A DNA stretch of 64,000 bases from Paenibacillus_D tarimensis_A (GCA_041281825.1 CP166298.1:310001-374000), one strand, 5' to 3'. Counted from the stretch's first letter, positions 42,085 to 50,779 are shown. Notes: generated from the sequence alone by a model not told the origin. Made by a program: numbers and translations.

Positions 42085-42211
42085 GTTTTTCCGTGAAAGG
42101 GGTGACGGATTTGGCTTGCTCCATCGTATCGTTAACGAATGCCATGTCCTGATTTTTCGCATGCATGTGATTGGTGCCTTTGTAATTGTTTTTATGCTTT
42201 ATATTTTCCAT
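42068..42211 (-). CDS. Small hydrophilic protein (47 aa), unknown function
   Basis: The frame reads MENIKHKNNYKGTNHMHAKN and ends with an Asp/Thr/Lys-rich tail. A perfect AAAGGAGGTG site lies 10-12 bases upstream of this ATG; a second ATG three codons earlier (42220) is only 3 bases from the site. The composition (Asn, Lys, His, Gln; no Cys or hydrophobic stretch) recalls small spore or stress peptides of Bacillales, but I do not recognise a family. Confidence 0.55.
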   Translation of the reverse strand: MENIKHKNNYKGTNHMHAKNQDMAFVNDTMEQAKSVTPFTEKQKKTD

Positions 42212-42345
42212 TACGGGCATTCACCTCCTTTAGACAAGTAGTATTCGCTTCGGCACGAGACGCCATTCAGCACAGGCTTTCAAAGTGAGGGCGATTCAGT
42301 TATAATGACCTGAGATTGTTTATTTCGGGAACAGGGGTGTCAGGA

Positions 42346-43446
42346 ATGGGTTTGAAAGCGGGAATCGTCGGTCTGCCGAACGTGGGCAAATCGACATTGT
42401 TTAATGCAATAACGCAAGCGGGAGCGGAGTCGGCGAACTATCCGTTCTGTACGATCGATCCGAATGTCGGCGTCGTCGAGGTGCCGGATCCTCGGCTTGA
42501 TAAACTGACTGCGCTGGTACAGCCGAACAAAACGGTGCCTACCGCATTTGAATTTATCGATATTGCCGGAATCGTCAAGGGCGCCAGCAAAGGCGAAGGG
42601 CTCGGGAACAAGTTTTTGGCTCATATTCGCGAAGTGGACGCGATCGTGCATGTGGTGCGCTGCTTTCAAGACGAAAATATTACGCATGTCTCGGGAAATG
42701 TGGATCCGCTCAGCGATATCCAGACGATCAACCTGGAGCTGATCCTGGCCGATCTGGAGTCGGTGGAGAAACGAATTGACCGCTCGCGCAAAAACATGAA
42801 GGGCGGCGACAAGAAATACGCGCAGGAGGTCGAGCTGCTGGAGCGGATCAAAGAGGCGTTGTATGCGGATAAGCCGGTGAGGAGCTTGGAGATTTCAGAC
42901 GAAGAGCGTCTGCTGATTCGCGACCTTCATTTGCTTACCATGAAGCCGGTGCTCTACGCGGCCAATGTCAGCGAGGGCGAAGTGGCGGATACGGACAATA
43001 ACCCGTATGTAAAGACTGTGCGGGAATTCGCCGCCTCCGAAAACGCGGAAGTGGTGCCGATCAGCGCGAAGGTGGAAGCGGAGATCGCCGAGCTGGAGGG
43101 CGAGGATAAAGCGATGTTCCTCGAGGAGCTGGGGCTGGAGGAATCGGGCTTGAACCGGTTAATTCGCGCGGCATATAAGCTGCTGGGCTTATATACGTAT
43201 TTCACGGCAGGCGTGCAGGAAGTGCGGGCTTGGACGATTCGCCAGGGGACGAAGGCGCCGCAAGCGGCGGGCGTAATTCATACCGACTTTGAACGGGGAT
43301 TTATCCGGGCTGAGGTCGTTTCTTACGACGAGCTGGTTGAAGCCGGTTCGATGAACGCGGCGAAAGAGAAGGGCAAGCTTCGCCTCGAGGGGAAAGAATA
43401 TGTCGTCCAGGACGGCGATGTGATGCACTTCCGGTTTAACGTGTAA
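42346..43446 (+). CDS. ychF: Redox-regulated ATPase/GTPase YchF (OLA1 family)
   Basis: A 366-residue P-loop protein that binds ATP in preference to GTP and associates with ribosomes. Motifs: GLKAGIVGLPNVGKSTLFNAI (Walker A) at the N terminus, switch II FEFIDIAGIVKGAS near residue 66, VHVVRCFQDENI near 100 and the C-terminal TGS domain with TWTIRQGTKAPQAAG-like sequence (about 283) and VQDGDVMHFRFNV at the end. Length equals the Bacillus protein. The ATG at 42346 is used; an upstream in-frame start at 42316 lacks a ribosome site. Confidence 0.95.
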   Translation: MGLKAGIVGLPNVGKSTLFNAITQAGAESANYPFCTIDPNVGVVEVPDPRLDKLTALVQPNKTVPTAFEFIDIAGIVKGASKGEGLGNKFLAHIREVDAIVHVVRCFQDENITHVSGNVDPLSDIQTINLELILADLESVEKRIDRSRKNMKGGDKKYAQEVELLERIKEALYADKPVRSLEISDEERLLIRDLHLLTMKPVLYAANVSEGEVADTDNNPYVKTVREFAASENAEVVPISAKVEAEIAELEGEDKAMFLEELGLEESGLNRLIRAAYKLLGLYTYFTAGVQEVRAWTIRQGTKAPQAAGVIHTDFERGFIRAEVVSYDELVEAGSMNAAKEKGKLRLEGKEYVVQDGDVMHFRFNV

Positions 43447-43491
43447 TCCGCGTGCGGTGCTTGATTTGACCCATTTCGGGCAAGAAGATAA

Positions 43492-43515
43492 AGAGGCGGT
43501 GACGCCTCTTTTTTT
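43492..43515 (+). terminator. Intrinsic terminator of ychF
   Basis: AGAGGCG-GTGA-CGCCTCT is followed by seven T. Confidence 0.88.
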
Positions 43516-43624
43516 GCGGTCGATAAGGATGGAGGCAATGACCTAAAATTTGTACAATGCTCCTCAGACCGGTGGATGTGATATAATAGAGGGACGGAAT
43601 TATGACTTTTAGGAGTGTGTAACT

Positions 43625-44701
43625 ATGATGTTGGACCGTTTGCAGGCGCTGGCCGACCGTTATGAGAAGCTGAGCGAGCTGTTGTGCGATCCGGATGTGG
43701 CCAGCGATACGAAGAAGCTGCGCGACTATTCCAAGGAACAATCGGATTTACAGGAACCATATAACGCATATATGGAATACAAGGAAACGTTAAGCCAATA
43801 CGAGGACGCAAAGCAGATGCTCGGCGAGAAGCTGGACGATGAAATGCGCGAGATGGTCAAGCTTGAGGTGGAGGAGCTCGGCGAGAAGCTGCAGCAGCTG
43901 GAGGAACGGGTGCGTGTTCTGCTGCTGCCGAAAGACCCGAATGACGATAAGAACGTCATCGTCGAAATTCGGGGAGCCGCGGGCGGCGACGAGGCGGCCT
44001 TGTTCGCTTCCGACCTGTACCGGATGTATACGAAGTACGCGGATGCTCAGGGCTGGCGGGTAGAGGTGCTCGACGCCAATGAGAACGATCTAGGCGGATA
44101 CAAGGAAATTATCTTTATGATTTCCGGCAAAGGCGCATACAGTAAGCTCAAATATGAGAGCGGCGCGCATCGCGTACAGCGCATTCCGGTGACGGAATCG
44201 GGCGGCCGTATCCATACGTCCACTTCGACAGTCGCGGTAATGCCGGAAGTGGAGGATGTGGAGATTGAGATTCTTGACAAGGACATTCGCGTCGACACAT
44301 TCTGTTCGAGCGGCGCCGGCGGCCAGTCGGTCAATACAACCAAGTCGGCGGTACGCGTCACGCATATTCCGACAGGGATCGTAGCGACGTGTCAGGACGG
44401 CAAGTCGCAGAACGATAACAAAGCGAAAGCGCTGCAGGTGCTGCGTGCGCGGATTTTCGATATTCACAGACAAGAAGAAGAAGCGAAATACGCCGGAGAA
44501 CGCAAAAGTAAAGTAGGCACCGGAGACCGGAGCGAACGGATTCGGACTTACAATTTTCCGCAAAGCCGCGTGACGGATCACCGGATCGGTCTGACGCTCC
44601 ATAAGCTTGATGCCGTTATGAACGGAGATATGGATGAGATCATTAACTCATTGTCGGTGGCCGAGCAAGCCGAACTGCTTGAGAAAGAGAATTTGGCGTA
44701 A
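43625..44701 (+). CDS. prfA: Peptide chain release factor 1
   Basis: Recognises UAA and UAG stop codons and triggers peptide release. The 358-residue protein has the GGQ loop SSGAGGQSVNTTKSAVRVTH near residue 230 and the RF1 discriminator IPVTESGGR region near 187-195 (the codon-reading PxT motif of RF1 lies here as PVT). The first of two adjacent ATGs (43625) is spaced best from AGGAG. prmC, which methylates the GGQ glutamine, is next. Confidence 0.96.
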   Translation: MMLDRLQALADRYEKLSELLCDPDVASDTKKLRDYSKEQSDLQEPYNAYMEYKETLSQYEDAKQMLGEKLDDEMREMVKLEVEELGEKLQQLEERVRVLLLPKDPNDDKNVIVEIRGAAGGDEAALFASDLYRMYTKYADAQGWRVEVLDANENDLGGYKEIIFMISGKGAYSKLKYESGAHRVQRIPVTESGGRIHTSTSTVAVMPEVEDVEIEILDKDIRVDTFCSSGAGGQSVNTTKSAVRVTHIPTGIVATCQDGKSQNDNKAKALQVLRARIFDIHRQEEEAKYAGERKSKVGTGDRSERIRTYNFPQSRVTDHRIGLTLHKLDAVMNGDMDEIINSLSVAEQAELLEKENLA

Positions 44702-44764
44702 CGGGGAAGTTCAGCTCCACTTAAGCCAAAGGATTCGGATTCGTATCATTTGGAGGGTTTCAGG

Positions 44765-45832
44765 ATGAATAATGAGCCGACAAAAGCGGGCCGGCTGCAG
44801 CTCCGCTACACCTCCGGGATGACATTGAGAGAAGCCTGTTTGCAGGCTTCTTCTCTTTTATCGGAGGAGGGAGTATCGGAGCCAAGATCCAATGCGGAGC
44901 TGCTGCTTATGCATCTTCTTGATCTCGGAAGGGCGGAGCTGCTGCGCGATTGGGGGGAGCCGATGCCGCCGGAGAGTTGGGAGCGGTGGACCGAATCGAT
45001 TGCGCGCAAAGCGGCGGGAGAGCCGGTTCAGTATATTACGGGCGAGCAGTGGTTTTATGGGCTGCCGTTTCATGTTGAACCAGGCGTGCTTATTCCGCGC
45101 CCGGAAACGGAGCTGCTCGTTGAGGCGGTGCTCGAAGCTGCGGACGTGCTGTGGCCGGATGCGGCCGACGCCGGTGGTGCGGGCGGCTGGATTGAGCCGC
45201 TCCGGCAGGCGGACGCCGAAGAAGGAAGCGGCCGTATTGGGAAGGGCGCCGTCGCCGAGGCGCCGACGGTGCTTGACGTCGGCGCCGGCAGCGGTGCCAT
45301 CGCCGTGACGCTTGCTGCGCAGCGTCACGCGTGGCGCGTGTACGCGTCCGACCTGTCGGAGGACGCGCTGCGGGTCGCCCGTACGAACGCCGCCCGCCAT
45401 GGGGCGGGGGCGCGCGTAACGTTCGTGCAGGGCGACCTGCTCGGGCCGTTTATGGCGTTACGGCCCGGGCAAAGCGGCGGCGTCGCACGTCGCGGGATTG
45501 CCGGGCTGCGGGCCGATATATTGGTGTCGAACCCGCCGTATATTCCGGCGCGTGAGCTCGCGCACCTGCAGCGGGAGGTGCGCGATTATGAGCCGCGACT
45601 CGCGCTGGACGGCGGCGCGGACGGTCTTGAGCCGTACCGCCGCATGCTGGAGCAGCTGCCGGGGCTGGCTGCACTGCCTCGCATTGTCGCCTTCGAGCTT
45701 GGTATCGGCCAAGCTCGGGAAGTTGCAGGACTGCTGCAGGAATTTAGCGTTTGGACTGACATTCGTATCATCCGTGATTATGCCGGAATTGAAAGGCACG
45801 TCATGGCCGTTGACAGTAGGGAAAGGCCGTGA
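44765..45832 (+). CDS. prmC: Release factor glutamine methyltransferase
   Basis: Methylates the Gln of the GGQ motif in release factors. It has the SAM site VLDVGAGSGAIAVTLA near residue 170 and the catalytic NPPYIP near 258. At 355 residues it is longer than the usual 280-290: there is an N-terminal tail before MTLREACLQASSLL and a 35-40 residue Ala/Gly/Glu-rich insert (about 125-165) between the N-terminal and catalytic domains. ATG 44765 follows TTGGAGGG; ATG 44819 is an alternative. GC content is high in the catalytic part. It forms an operon with prfA. Confidence 0.93.
   Translation: MNNEPTKAGRLQLRYTSGMTLREACLQASSLLSEEGVSEPRSNAELLLMHLLDLGRAELLRDWGEPMPPESWERWTESIARKAAGEPVQYITGEQWFYGLPFHVEPGVLIPRPETELLVEAVLEAADVLWPDAADAGGAGGWIEPLRQADAEEGSGRIGKGAVAEAPTVLDVGAGSGAIAVTLAAQRHAWRVYASDLSEDALRVARTNAARHGAGARVTFVQGDLLGPFMALRPGQSGGVARRGIAGLRADILVSNPPYIPARELAHLQREVRDYEPRLALDGGADGLEPYRRMLEQLPGLAALPRIVAFELGIGQAREVAGLLQEFSVWTDIRIIRDYAGIERHVMAVDSRERP
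44830..44860 (+). terminator. Terminator-like hairpin inside the 5' end of prmC
   Basis: GAAGCCTG-TTTG-CAGGCTTC (44831-44850) is followed by TTCTCTTTTA. It lies in the coding region and is translated, so ribosomes would normally mask it; it might attenuate untranslated transcripts. Confidence 0.35.
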
Positions 45833-45934
45833 TGACGTTTATGAAATTGGTTTGCCGTTCGGGATCGCACTTCTATAAAGGGGAGCGATTCCGTCGCGTA
45901 TTCCGATCATTCGCTTTTTCGTCGCCATCCCTTC

Positions 45935-46165
45935 GAACATAGAGCGAGGTGCGCGGCGCTTTTAGCCAGAATCCCCATCACATAAAAGCTCAGTATAAGC
46001 ACTTCACCACCACTATCCCCTTGCATTTAAAGTCTCATTACTTATAAGCACTTCACCACTGTCCCCTTGCATAGAGAAGCAAGGTGCATCGTACATTTAG
46101 CCACAATCCCCTTCACACTGGAGAGCGTTGTATAAGCCTTTTTATCCACGACCCCCTTATACAGA
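45935..46165. repeat. Degenerate tandem repeats with TATAAGCACTTCACCAC units
   Basis: TATAAGCACTTCACCAC occurs at about 45994 and 46043, 49 bases apart, each followed by a CCCCTTGCAT. Weaker copies with TTTAGCCA-ATCCCC occur on either side. Confidence 0.65.
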
Positions 46166-46363
46166 AACACAATTGCCGGCTCCGTTATTCTTTTTGGCTG
46201 AGTTGCAGATGATTGTTGACCTCCTTGGACTAACTGACCGCATGCCGGCATTTTCTAACGATTGGTCAGAACGTTATTTGCAGATTACTCCCGTTTTTAC
46301 AAGGCTAACGATTACCATTGCGCTTATTTGCCTGTTTATCAAGGTTTTTGTGGTCGGGTTTTT

Positions 46364-46450
46364 CAAATAGCGGCGCCTGCAATCGTTATAACTTCAAAAT
46401 GGCGTTTAATCGCCAAATAGCGGTGTGCACAAGCGTTAGAGCAGTCAACA
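46364..46450. repeat. Dispersed intergenic repeat R2, copy 2
   Basis: AACTTCAAAATGGCGTTT, CCAAATAGCGG and GTTAGAGCAGTCAA match the copy at 14090-14175 in order and spacing. CAAATAGCGG also occurs at the left end, so the unit itself is a short tandem. Confidence 0.75.
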
Positions 46451-46680
46451 TTTCCGGTCTGACAGCTTTTTTATACGGAGGTTTTAACGGATACTGTGCG
46501 GGTTTGTTTGTTGTAAGGGGTATATTACAGAATCAAGCGATTATTCTTTGTTTTATCATTGCTATATTTGCAGATTCATAGGTTTAGAGACGGGAAGAAC
46601 GGACATACTAGGAACATAGACGTTCCGGAACGCAAGCTGCCGCGCCGACGGGTGCGGGATCGAAAGGGGCTTGTGTTATA

Positions 46681-47373
46681 ATGGTCATCCGCAATCATTC
46701 CCGTTTTTCATTTCGTCGTTCGTACGGTTTTCTGTTTTGTGCACTGGCAGTTCTGCTTATGAGCTGGGAAGGGCAGCGTCTGGATGCCGCAATAGCGGAA
46801 GGCGCTATTCCCGAGGAGTCGATCCGGCTGCGTATTCTCGCCAATTCAGATTCTCCGCAGGATCAGGCTGTCAAACGCCATGTCCGGGATGCAATCGTGG
46901 AGGAAATGGCCGGCTGGGCCGAAGGTCCGCAGACGATTGAGCAAGCAAGAATGACAATTCAGTCGAAGCTTCAAGTCATTGAAGCGATCATCGCAAATGA
47001 ACTGGAAAGCCGCGGCTTCAAATACGGATACGACGTGGAGCTGGGGGTTGTTCCTTTCCCAACGAAAATGTACGGCAGCAAAGTATACCCGGCCGGCGAT
47101 TATGAAGCGCTTCGTGTAACGCTCGGCAAAGGCGCAGGGCAAAATTGGTGGTGTGTTCTCTTTCCTCCTCTCTGTTTTGTGGATGGTGTCAGCGGTGAAG
47201 CTACTACGACTGCGGCAGCGGCTACGATCCAGTCGGTTTCCTCTCAATCAGAGTCAGGTGATCCCGCTTCCATCGAACTAAGCAGCGAAAATACGGACTC
47301 GCTTGAAGTCAAGTTTTTTCTGTGGGAATTTCTAAAAAGCGTTATCGACTTTTTCCGCAATCTATTCTCATAA
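46681..47373 (+). CDS. spoIIR: Stage II sporulation protein R
   Basis: Secreted from the forespore to activate the protease SpoIIGA, which processes pro-sigma-E in the mother cell. The 230-residue protein has an N-terminal membrane/signal segment (FLFCALAVLLMSW), then the family core IRLRILANSDSPQDQAVKRHVRD near residue 48, GYDVELGVVPFPTKMYG near 115 and YPAGDYEALRVTLGKGAGQNWWCVLFPPLCF (read in parts; about 137-167). The C terminus is Ser/Thr-rich then ends in a hydrophobic segment. It marks the organism as a spore former. Confidence 0.95.
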   Translation: MVIRNHSRFSFRRSYGFLFCALAVLLMSWEGQRLDAAIAEGAIPEESIRLRILANSDSPQDQAVKRHVRDAIVEEMAGWAEGPQTIEQARMTIQSKLQVIEAIIANELESRGFKYGYDVELGVVPFPTKMYGSKVYPAGDYEALRVTLGKGAGQNWWCVLFPPLCFVDGVSGEATTTAAAATIQSVSSQSESGDPASIELSSENTDSLEVKFFLWEFLKSVIDFFRNLFS

Positions 47374-47386
47374 TCACATCGAAATT

Positions 47387-47411
47387 GCCGGCCGTCTTGG
47401 TCCGGCTTTTT
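47387..47411 (+). terminator. Intrinsic terminator of spoIIR
   Basis: GCCGG and CCGGC arms around a short loop are followed by five T. Confidence 0.65.
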
Positions 47412-47850
47412 AAATGAATAGAACGGTCAATAGCGCGCGTTGGAGCGTTAGTGACAGCTAATCAAAGGAAAGGTTTATTTAAAGCAAAAAATGGAAGGTG
47501 CCTTAATGATACAAAGAGGTTCTAATCTTTCATTATAATGAACTTTACGGACGATTTCCTTCTTAATTGAATAGTTTATTTTTTGCAAAAAAACATCAAC
47601 ATATGAAGCTGCAATCCATGGCGGCAAGAAGTCGGATTCGAAAATGGCCATCCGGTTCGAGTTACAAAAAGCGCCGGCTCGGCACGCTGTTGTCTGGGCA
47701 GGGGCGGAATAGTACCAGGTTGGTTGAGCGGGTAACCGACCGGAACGTGCGCAGCGGCAGCCGTTGTTTCTGATTATGAATCGATAATTATGATATAATG
47801 AAAGGCATTCAAGCTTGAACACGGTATGCATTTGAGAAGGGATTGCGTTC
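47412..47850 (+). other. Spacer with an extended -10 promoter before tsaC
   Basis: No gene is supported in these 440 bases. An extended -10, TGATATAAT, lies at 47791-47799, about 50 bases before the tsaC start, with no clear -35. Confidence 0.55.
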
Positions 47851-49047
47851 ATGGATACGAAAGTATGGCGAATAACCGAAAAGCTGGAGTCCGGGGATGT
47901 TGCGGGGCAAGCGCTGCAGGAAGCTGCCGGTATGCTTAGGGCGGGCCAGCTGGTTGCGTTTCCGACGGAGACGGTTTACGGACTTGGGGCGGATGCTCGC
48001 AATACCGAGGCTGTGGAACGGATTTTTGCCGCGAAGGGGCGGCCCTCGGACAACCCGCTAATTGTTCATATTGCCGATGTCGGACAGCTGGAAGGGCTGG
48101 TGCTTCCTTTTGGTGAAATTGAGCGGAAGCTAATGAACCGTTTCTGGCCGGGGCCGCTCACGCTCGTTTTGCCGGTAAGGCCTGGCGCGGTGTCGCCCCG
48201 GGTCACGGCAGGGCTGGATACGGTAGCGGTTCGTATGCCGGCGCATAAGGCGGCTTTGCGGCTGATTGCCGCGGCGGAATGTCCGGTCGCGGCGCCGAGC
48301 GCCAACCGGTCCGGAAGACCGAGCCCGACGCTTGCGGACCATGTGGCCGAGGATTTGGGCGGCCGGATCGAAGGGCTTGTGGACGGGGGGCCGACCGGCG
48401 TCGGCCTCGAATCGACGGTCGTGGAAGTATCCGCCGATGGCATGATACATGTTTTGCGGCCCGGCGGAGTTACCGCCGAAGAGCTTAAGGAAATCGGGCC
48501 TGTCGCAGCACTTGAACCGGAAATGGCAGGATCTGCAGCTGATAGCGAACCGGAATACAAACTGCAGGCCGGATTATCCTCCGCAGCCTTTTCCGCTGCC
48601 AGACGGGGCTCTGATGTTTGTTCAGATGCGCAGAGGGCGGGCGACGGGCAGAACGATAATAAGCCGGCCCAATCTGCACCGCGCTCGCCCGGTATGAAAT
48701 ATACGCATTACGCGCCGCGCGGAGCCATGCGCCTTGTGAAAGGCGAGCCTGAAGCGGTGCGCGTGCGTATTCAGGAGGAGGTCGACGCCGCGCGCAGGCG
48801 CGGCCGTACGACAGGCGTGCTTGCTTACACCGAACATGCCGCACAGTACCGTGCCGATGCCGTCCTCGTTTGCGGCAGTCTGGCACGTCTGGAGACTGCC
48901 GCGCAAGGCTTGTACGCCGTGCTTCGCGAATTCGACGAGCGCGGCGTACAAGAGATCTGGGCCGAAGCGTGCCCGGAAGAAGGCATCGGCCTTGCGCTCA
49001 TGAACAGGCTCGTGAAAGCCGCAGGGCATCGCATAATTGAAGTCTGA
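47851..49047 (+). CDS. tsaC: Threonylcarbamoyl-AMP synthase (Sua5/YwlC type)
   Basis: Makes L-threonylcarbamoyl-AMP from threonine, bicarbonate and ATP for the t6A37 modification of tRNAs reading ANN codons. The N-terminal YrdC domain has GQLVAFPTETVYGLGADA near residue 31, IFAAKGRPSDNPLIVH near 58 and APSANRSGRPSPT near 148; the C-terminal Sua5 domain has SPGMKYTHYAPRGAM near 281. The 398-residue length is longer than the usual 345-350 because of a Ser/Ala-rich linker (about 225-280). Confidence 0.95.
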   Translation: MDTKVWRITEKLESGDVAGQALQEAAGMLRAGQLVAFPTETVYGLGADARNTEAVERIFAAKGRPSDNPLIVHIADVGQLEGLVLPFGEIERKLMNRFWPGPLTLVLPVRPGAVSPRVTAGLDTVAVRMPAHKAALRLIAAAECPVAAPSANRSGRPSPTLADHVAEDLGGRIEGLVDGGPTGVGLESTVVEVSADGMIHVLRPGGVTAEELKEIGPVAALEPEMAGSAADSEPEYKLQAGLSSAAFSAARRGSDVCSDAQRAGDGQNDNKPAQSAPRSPGMKYTHYAPRGAMRLVKGEPEAVRVRIQEEVDAARRRGRTTGVLAYTEHAAQYRADAVLVCGSLARLETAAQGLYAVLREFDERGVQEIWAEACPEEGIGLALMNRLVKAAGHRIIEV

Positions 49048-49163
49048 CAGCCGATCCTGAGTATTCGCGTTCGGCATCCGCAGATGACTAAGGCTTGGTC
49101 ATGTTTCACCTCTTGTCCGCATATGTTCTTTAAAGAAACAATGGGACATGGGGGAGATGAAGG

Positions 49164-49724
49164 ATGACCGAAGCTACCGTGCACGCGGGCCAGTTGTTGA
49201 CGATTGTGATCATGGCTTTGGCGCTTGGCATGGATGCCTTTTCGCTAGGCATAGGGATCGGGCTGAGAGGCATACGGCTTCGCGACGTCTTTAAGCTTAG
49301 CTCCGTCATAGCTTTATTTCATATTCTCATGCCGCTAATGGGCATATTTACGGGAAAATATATGAGCTCCCTGCTCGGCGACGTGGCTGCGTTAGCGGCA
49401 GGTGCGCTGCTCTTGTTGCTCGGCGGACACATGATTTACAGCTCGCTGCGCGGGGATTCGTCCGATTCGTTCGATCACAGGTCCTCTGTCGGAGTGTTTG
49501 TTTTTGCACTGACCGTTAGTATCGATTCTTTCTCCGTTGGCGTTTCCTTGGGCATGTTTGCCGCCGACATCGTGCTCACGGTGCTTATGTTCGGTTTGTT
49601 CGGCGGGTTGATGTCGATTCTCGGTCTGCTTTTGGGAAGCCGTGTCAGCAGCAGTCTTGGAGAATACGGGGAAACATGCGGCGGTGTTATTTTATTCGCA
49701 TTCGGACTTGTTTTTTTATTATAA
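49164..49724 (+). CDS. mntP: Manganese efflux pump MntP
   Basis: A 186-residue protein with six membrane helices and the two repeated half-domain signatures: ALALGMDAFSLGIGIGL near residue 18 and ALTVSIDSFSVGVSLGM near 112, each with the conserved Asp. It exports Mn2+. The order tsaC-mntP-ywlE matches Bacillus ywlC-ywlD-ywlE. No yybP-ykoY Mn riboswitch was recognised upstream. Confidence 0.92.
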   Translation: MTEATVHAGQLLTIVIMALALGMDAFSLGIGIGLRGIRLRDVFKLSSVIALFHILMPLMGIFTGKYMSSLLGDVAALAAGALLLLLGGHMIYSSLRGDSSDSFDHRSSVGVFVFALTVSIDSFSVGVSLGMFAADIVLTVLMFGLFGGLMSILGLLLGSRVSSSLGEYGETCGGVILFAFGLVFLL

Positions 49725-49881
49725 TACATAAGAACATATCAGTGACCTGACGATCCGAACTCTATCCCCTAGGATGACTCGAAGCTCCGCGAAAAATGTT
49801 AGACTTCTACCGGATGCGGGGAAGGTTTATACGGCATAAGATTAGAGTAAAGTAAAAGCAGCAGCAGAAAGGGGATGCAGC

Positions 49882-50451
49882 GTGAAACGTGTCATATTCG
49901 TTTGCACCGGCAATACGTGCCGCAGTCCGATGGCGGAAGCGCTGCTTCGGGAGCAGGCTAAGGCAAAAGGTCTGAACATCGAGGTCAGATCGGCGGGCGT
50001 ATCGACGCTCGACGGTTTGCCGGTTTCCGCATACGCGGCTGAAACGCTCAAGTTTTGGAATATTTCCCATTCCGGCTCATCGCGAGCACTGACGTCCGAA
50101 TCGGTCGGATGGGCGGATTTAATATTAACGATGACGGCAGGGCATAAGCGGCAGCTGCTGGAACGGTATCCGCAGGCGGTGGACAAGGCCCATACGCTTA
50201 AAGAATATGTTGAAAACGACGCTTCCGTCCTATCGGATATCGAAGAGCTTGAACGCTTGTATACGGAGCTGCACATGAAGCAGGCGCTCGGAGGCCAATT
50301 ATCCGACGAAGAACGTTCAAGGCTGCTCGAGCTTGAGCGGCGGATTCCGAGCTTTGATATCGCCGATCCGTTCGGCGGAACAATGGAGCAATACAAACAG
50401 GCGGCGGAAGAGATCTATGCTGCGGTCGAAAAGCTGCTTCAAAAACTATAG
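49882..50451 (+). CDS. ywlE: Protein arginine phosphatase, low-molecular-weight phosphatase family (YwlE)
   Basis: Removes phosphate from phospho-arginine on proteins, opposing McsB. The active site VCTGNTCRSPMAEAL (CxxxxxRS) starts at residue 7; the Thr in CTGNTCR is the residue tied to phospho-Arg selectivity in YwlE. The general acid is in DPFGGT near 165. At 189 residues it is longer than the usual 150 owing to a charged helical insert (about 105-155). Confidence 0.93.
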   Translation: MKRVIFVCTGNTCRSPMAEALLREQAKAKGLNIEVRSAGVSTLDGLPVSAYAAETLKFWNISHSGSSRALTSESVGWADLILTMTAGHKRQLLERYPQAVDKAHTLKEYVENDASVLSDIEELERLYTELHMKQALGGQLSDEERSRLLELERRIPSFDIADPFGGTMEQYKQAAEEIYAAVEKLLQKL

Positions 50452-50506
50452 CGGAGCGGTAACGAATCGATGGATGACTTCCGTGGCTACCGGTGAGAAT
50501 TACGGA

Positions 50507-50535
50507 TTGATTTTGCCGGCAAATTCCGTTAAAAT
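50507..50535 (+). promoter_or_regulatory. Sigma-A promoter upstream of the ZTP riboswitch
   Basis: TTGATT (50507-50512) and TAAAAT (50530-50535) are 17 bases apart. The riboswitch begins just after the expected start. Confidence 0.75.
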
Positions 50536-50550
50536 AAAAGCGTCAAAGAC

Positions 50551-50663
50551 GGATCCGATGTGACTGGCGACGAAAGTGGGTAACCACGGTGGAGCATCGG
50601 AACATACGGCCGGTCGCCTGGGCAAAGAGCAGCGTGCTTATAAGCACGTCATGCTCTTTTTTT
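50551..50663 (+). ncRNA. ZTP (pfl) riboswitch with terminator
   Basis: CCGATG (50555-50560) pairs with CATCGG (50595-50600) and encloses the conserved TGACTGGCGA and a GTGG-loop-CCAC hairpin with ACGG-GGAGC after it; a linker leads to the conserved GGCCGG...CGCCTGGGCA (to 50624). This is the ZTP/ZMP-sensing pfl motif, which reports folate shortage. A terminator follows at once: AAAGAGCA/TGCTCTTT with inner CGTGCTT/AAGCACG and a T-run (50624-50663). It should control the rpiB-ywlG-glyA transcript; glyA is a usual pfl target. Confidence 0.9.
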
Positions 50664-50694
50664 GAATTATTGGGGAAAGATTGGGCGAATTAGG

Positions 50695-50700
50695 TATAAT
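50695..50700 (+). promoter_or_regulatory. Possible internal -10 downstream of the riboswitch terminator
   Basis: TATAAT at 50695-50700 without a good -35 could give riboswitch-independent expression of rpiB. Confidence 0.35.
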
Positions 50701-50728
50701 AAAAGCGTCCAGGTTTTAATTTGAAGCT

Positions 50729-50767
50729 GAGAGACTTTGAGCTCCGCTCAAAGATCCCTATGTCAGG
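50729..50767 (+). repeat. Dispersed palindromic element, copy E, before rpiB
   Basis: GAGAGACTTTGAGCTCC and GCTCAAAGATCCCTATGTCA form the best-preserved copy; its 3' end runs into the AGGAGG of rpiB, 13 bases before the ATG. Confidence 0.82.
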
Positions 50768-50779
50768 AGGTTCAACCTT

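Larger units (their letters stand above)
45833..46680. other. Gene-poor, repeat-filled spacer between prmC and spoIIR
   Basis: About 850 bases with no convincing gene. It holds imperfect repeats built on TATAAGCACTTCACCAC and ATCCCCTTGCAT (45935-46165) and the second copy of dispersed repeat R2 (46364-46450). Short frames at 46128 and 46318 have no family features. Confidence 0.6.

Noticed and set aside
46128..46370. 80-codon plus-strand frame in the prmC-spoIIR spacer
   Set aside because: It runs through degenerate repeats, lacks a convincing ribosome site and shows no recognisable family.
49048..49163. Manganese (yybP-ykoY) riboswitch before mntP
   Set aside because: The gap of 116 bases lacks the conserved loop sequences of this riboswitch.
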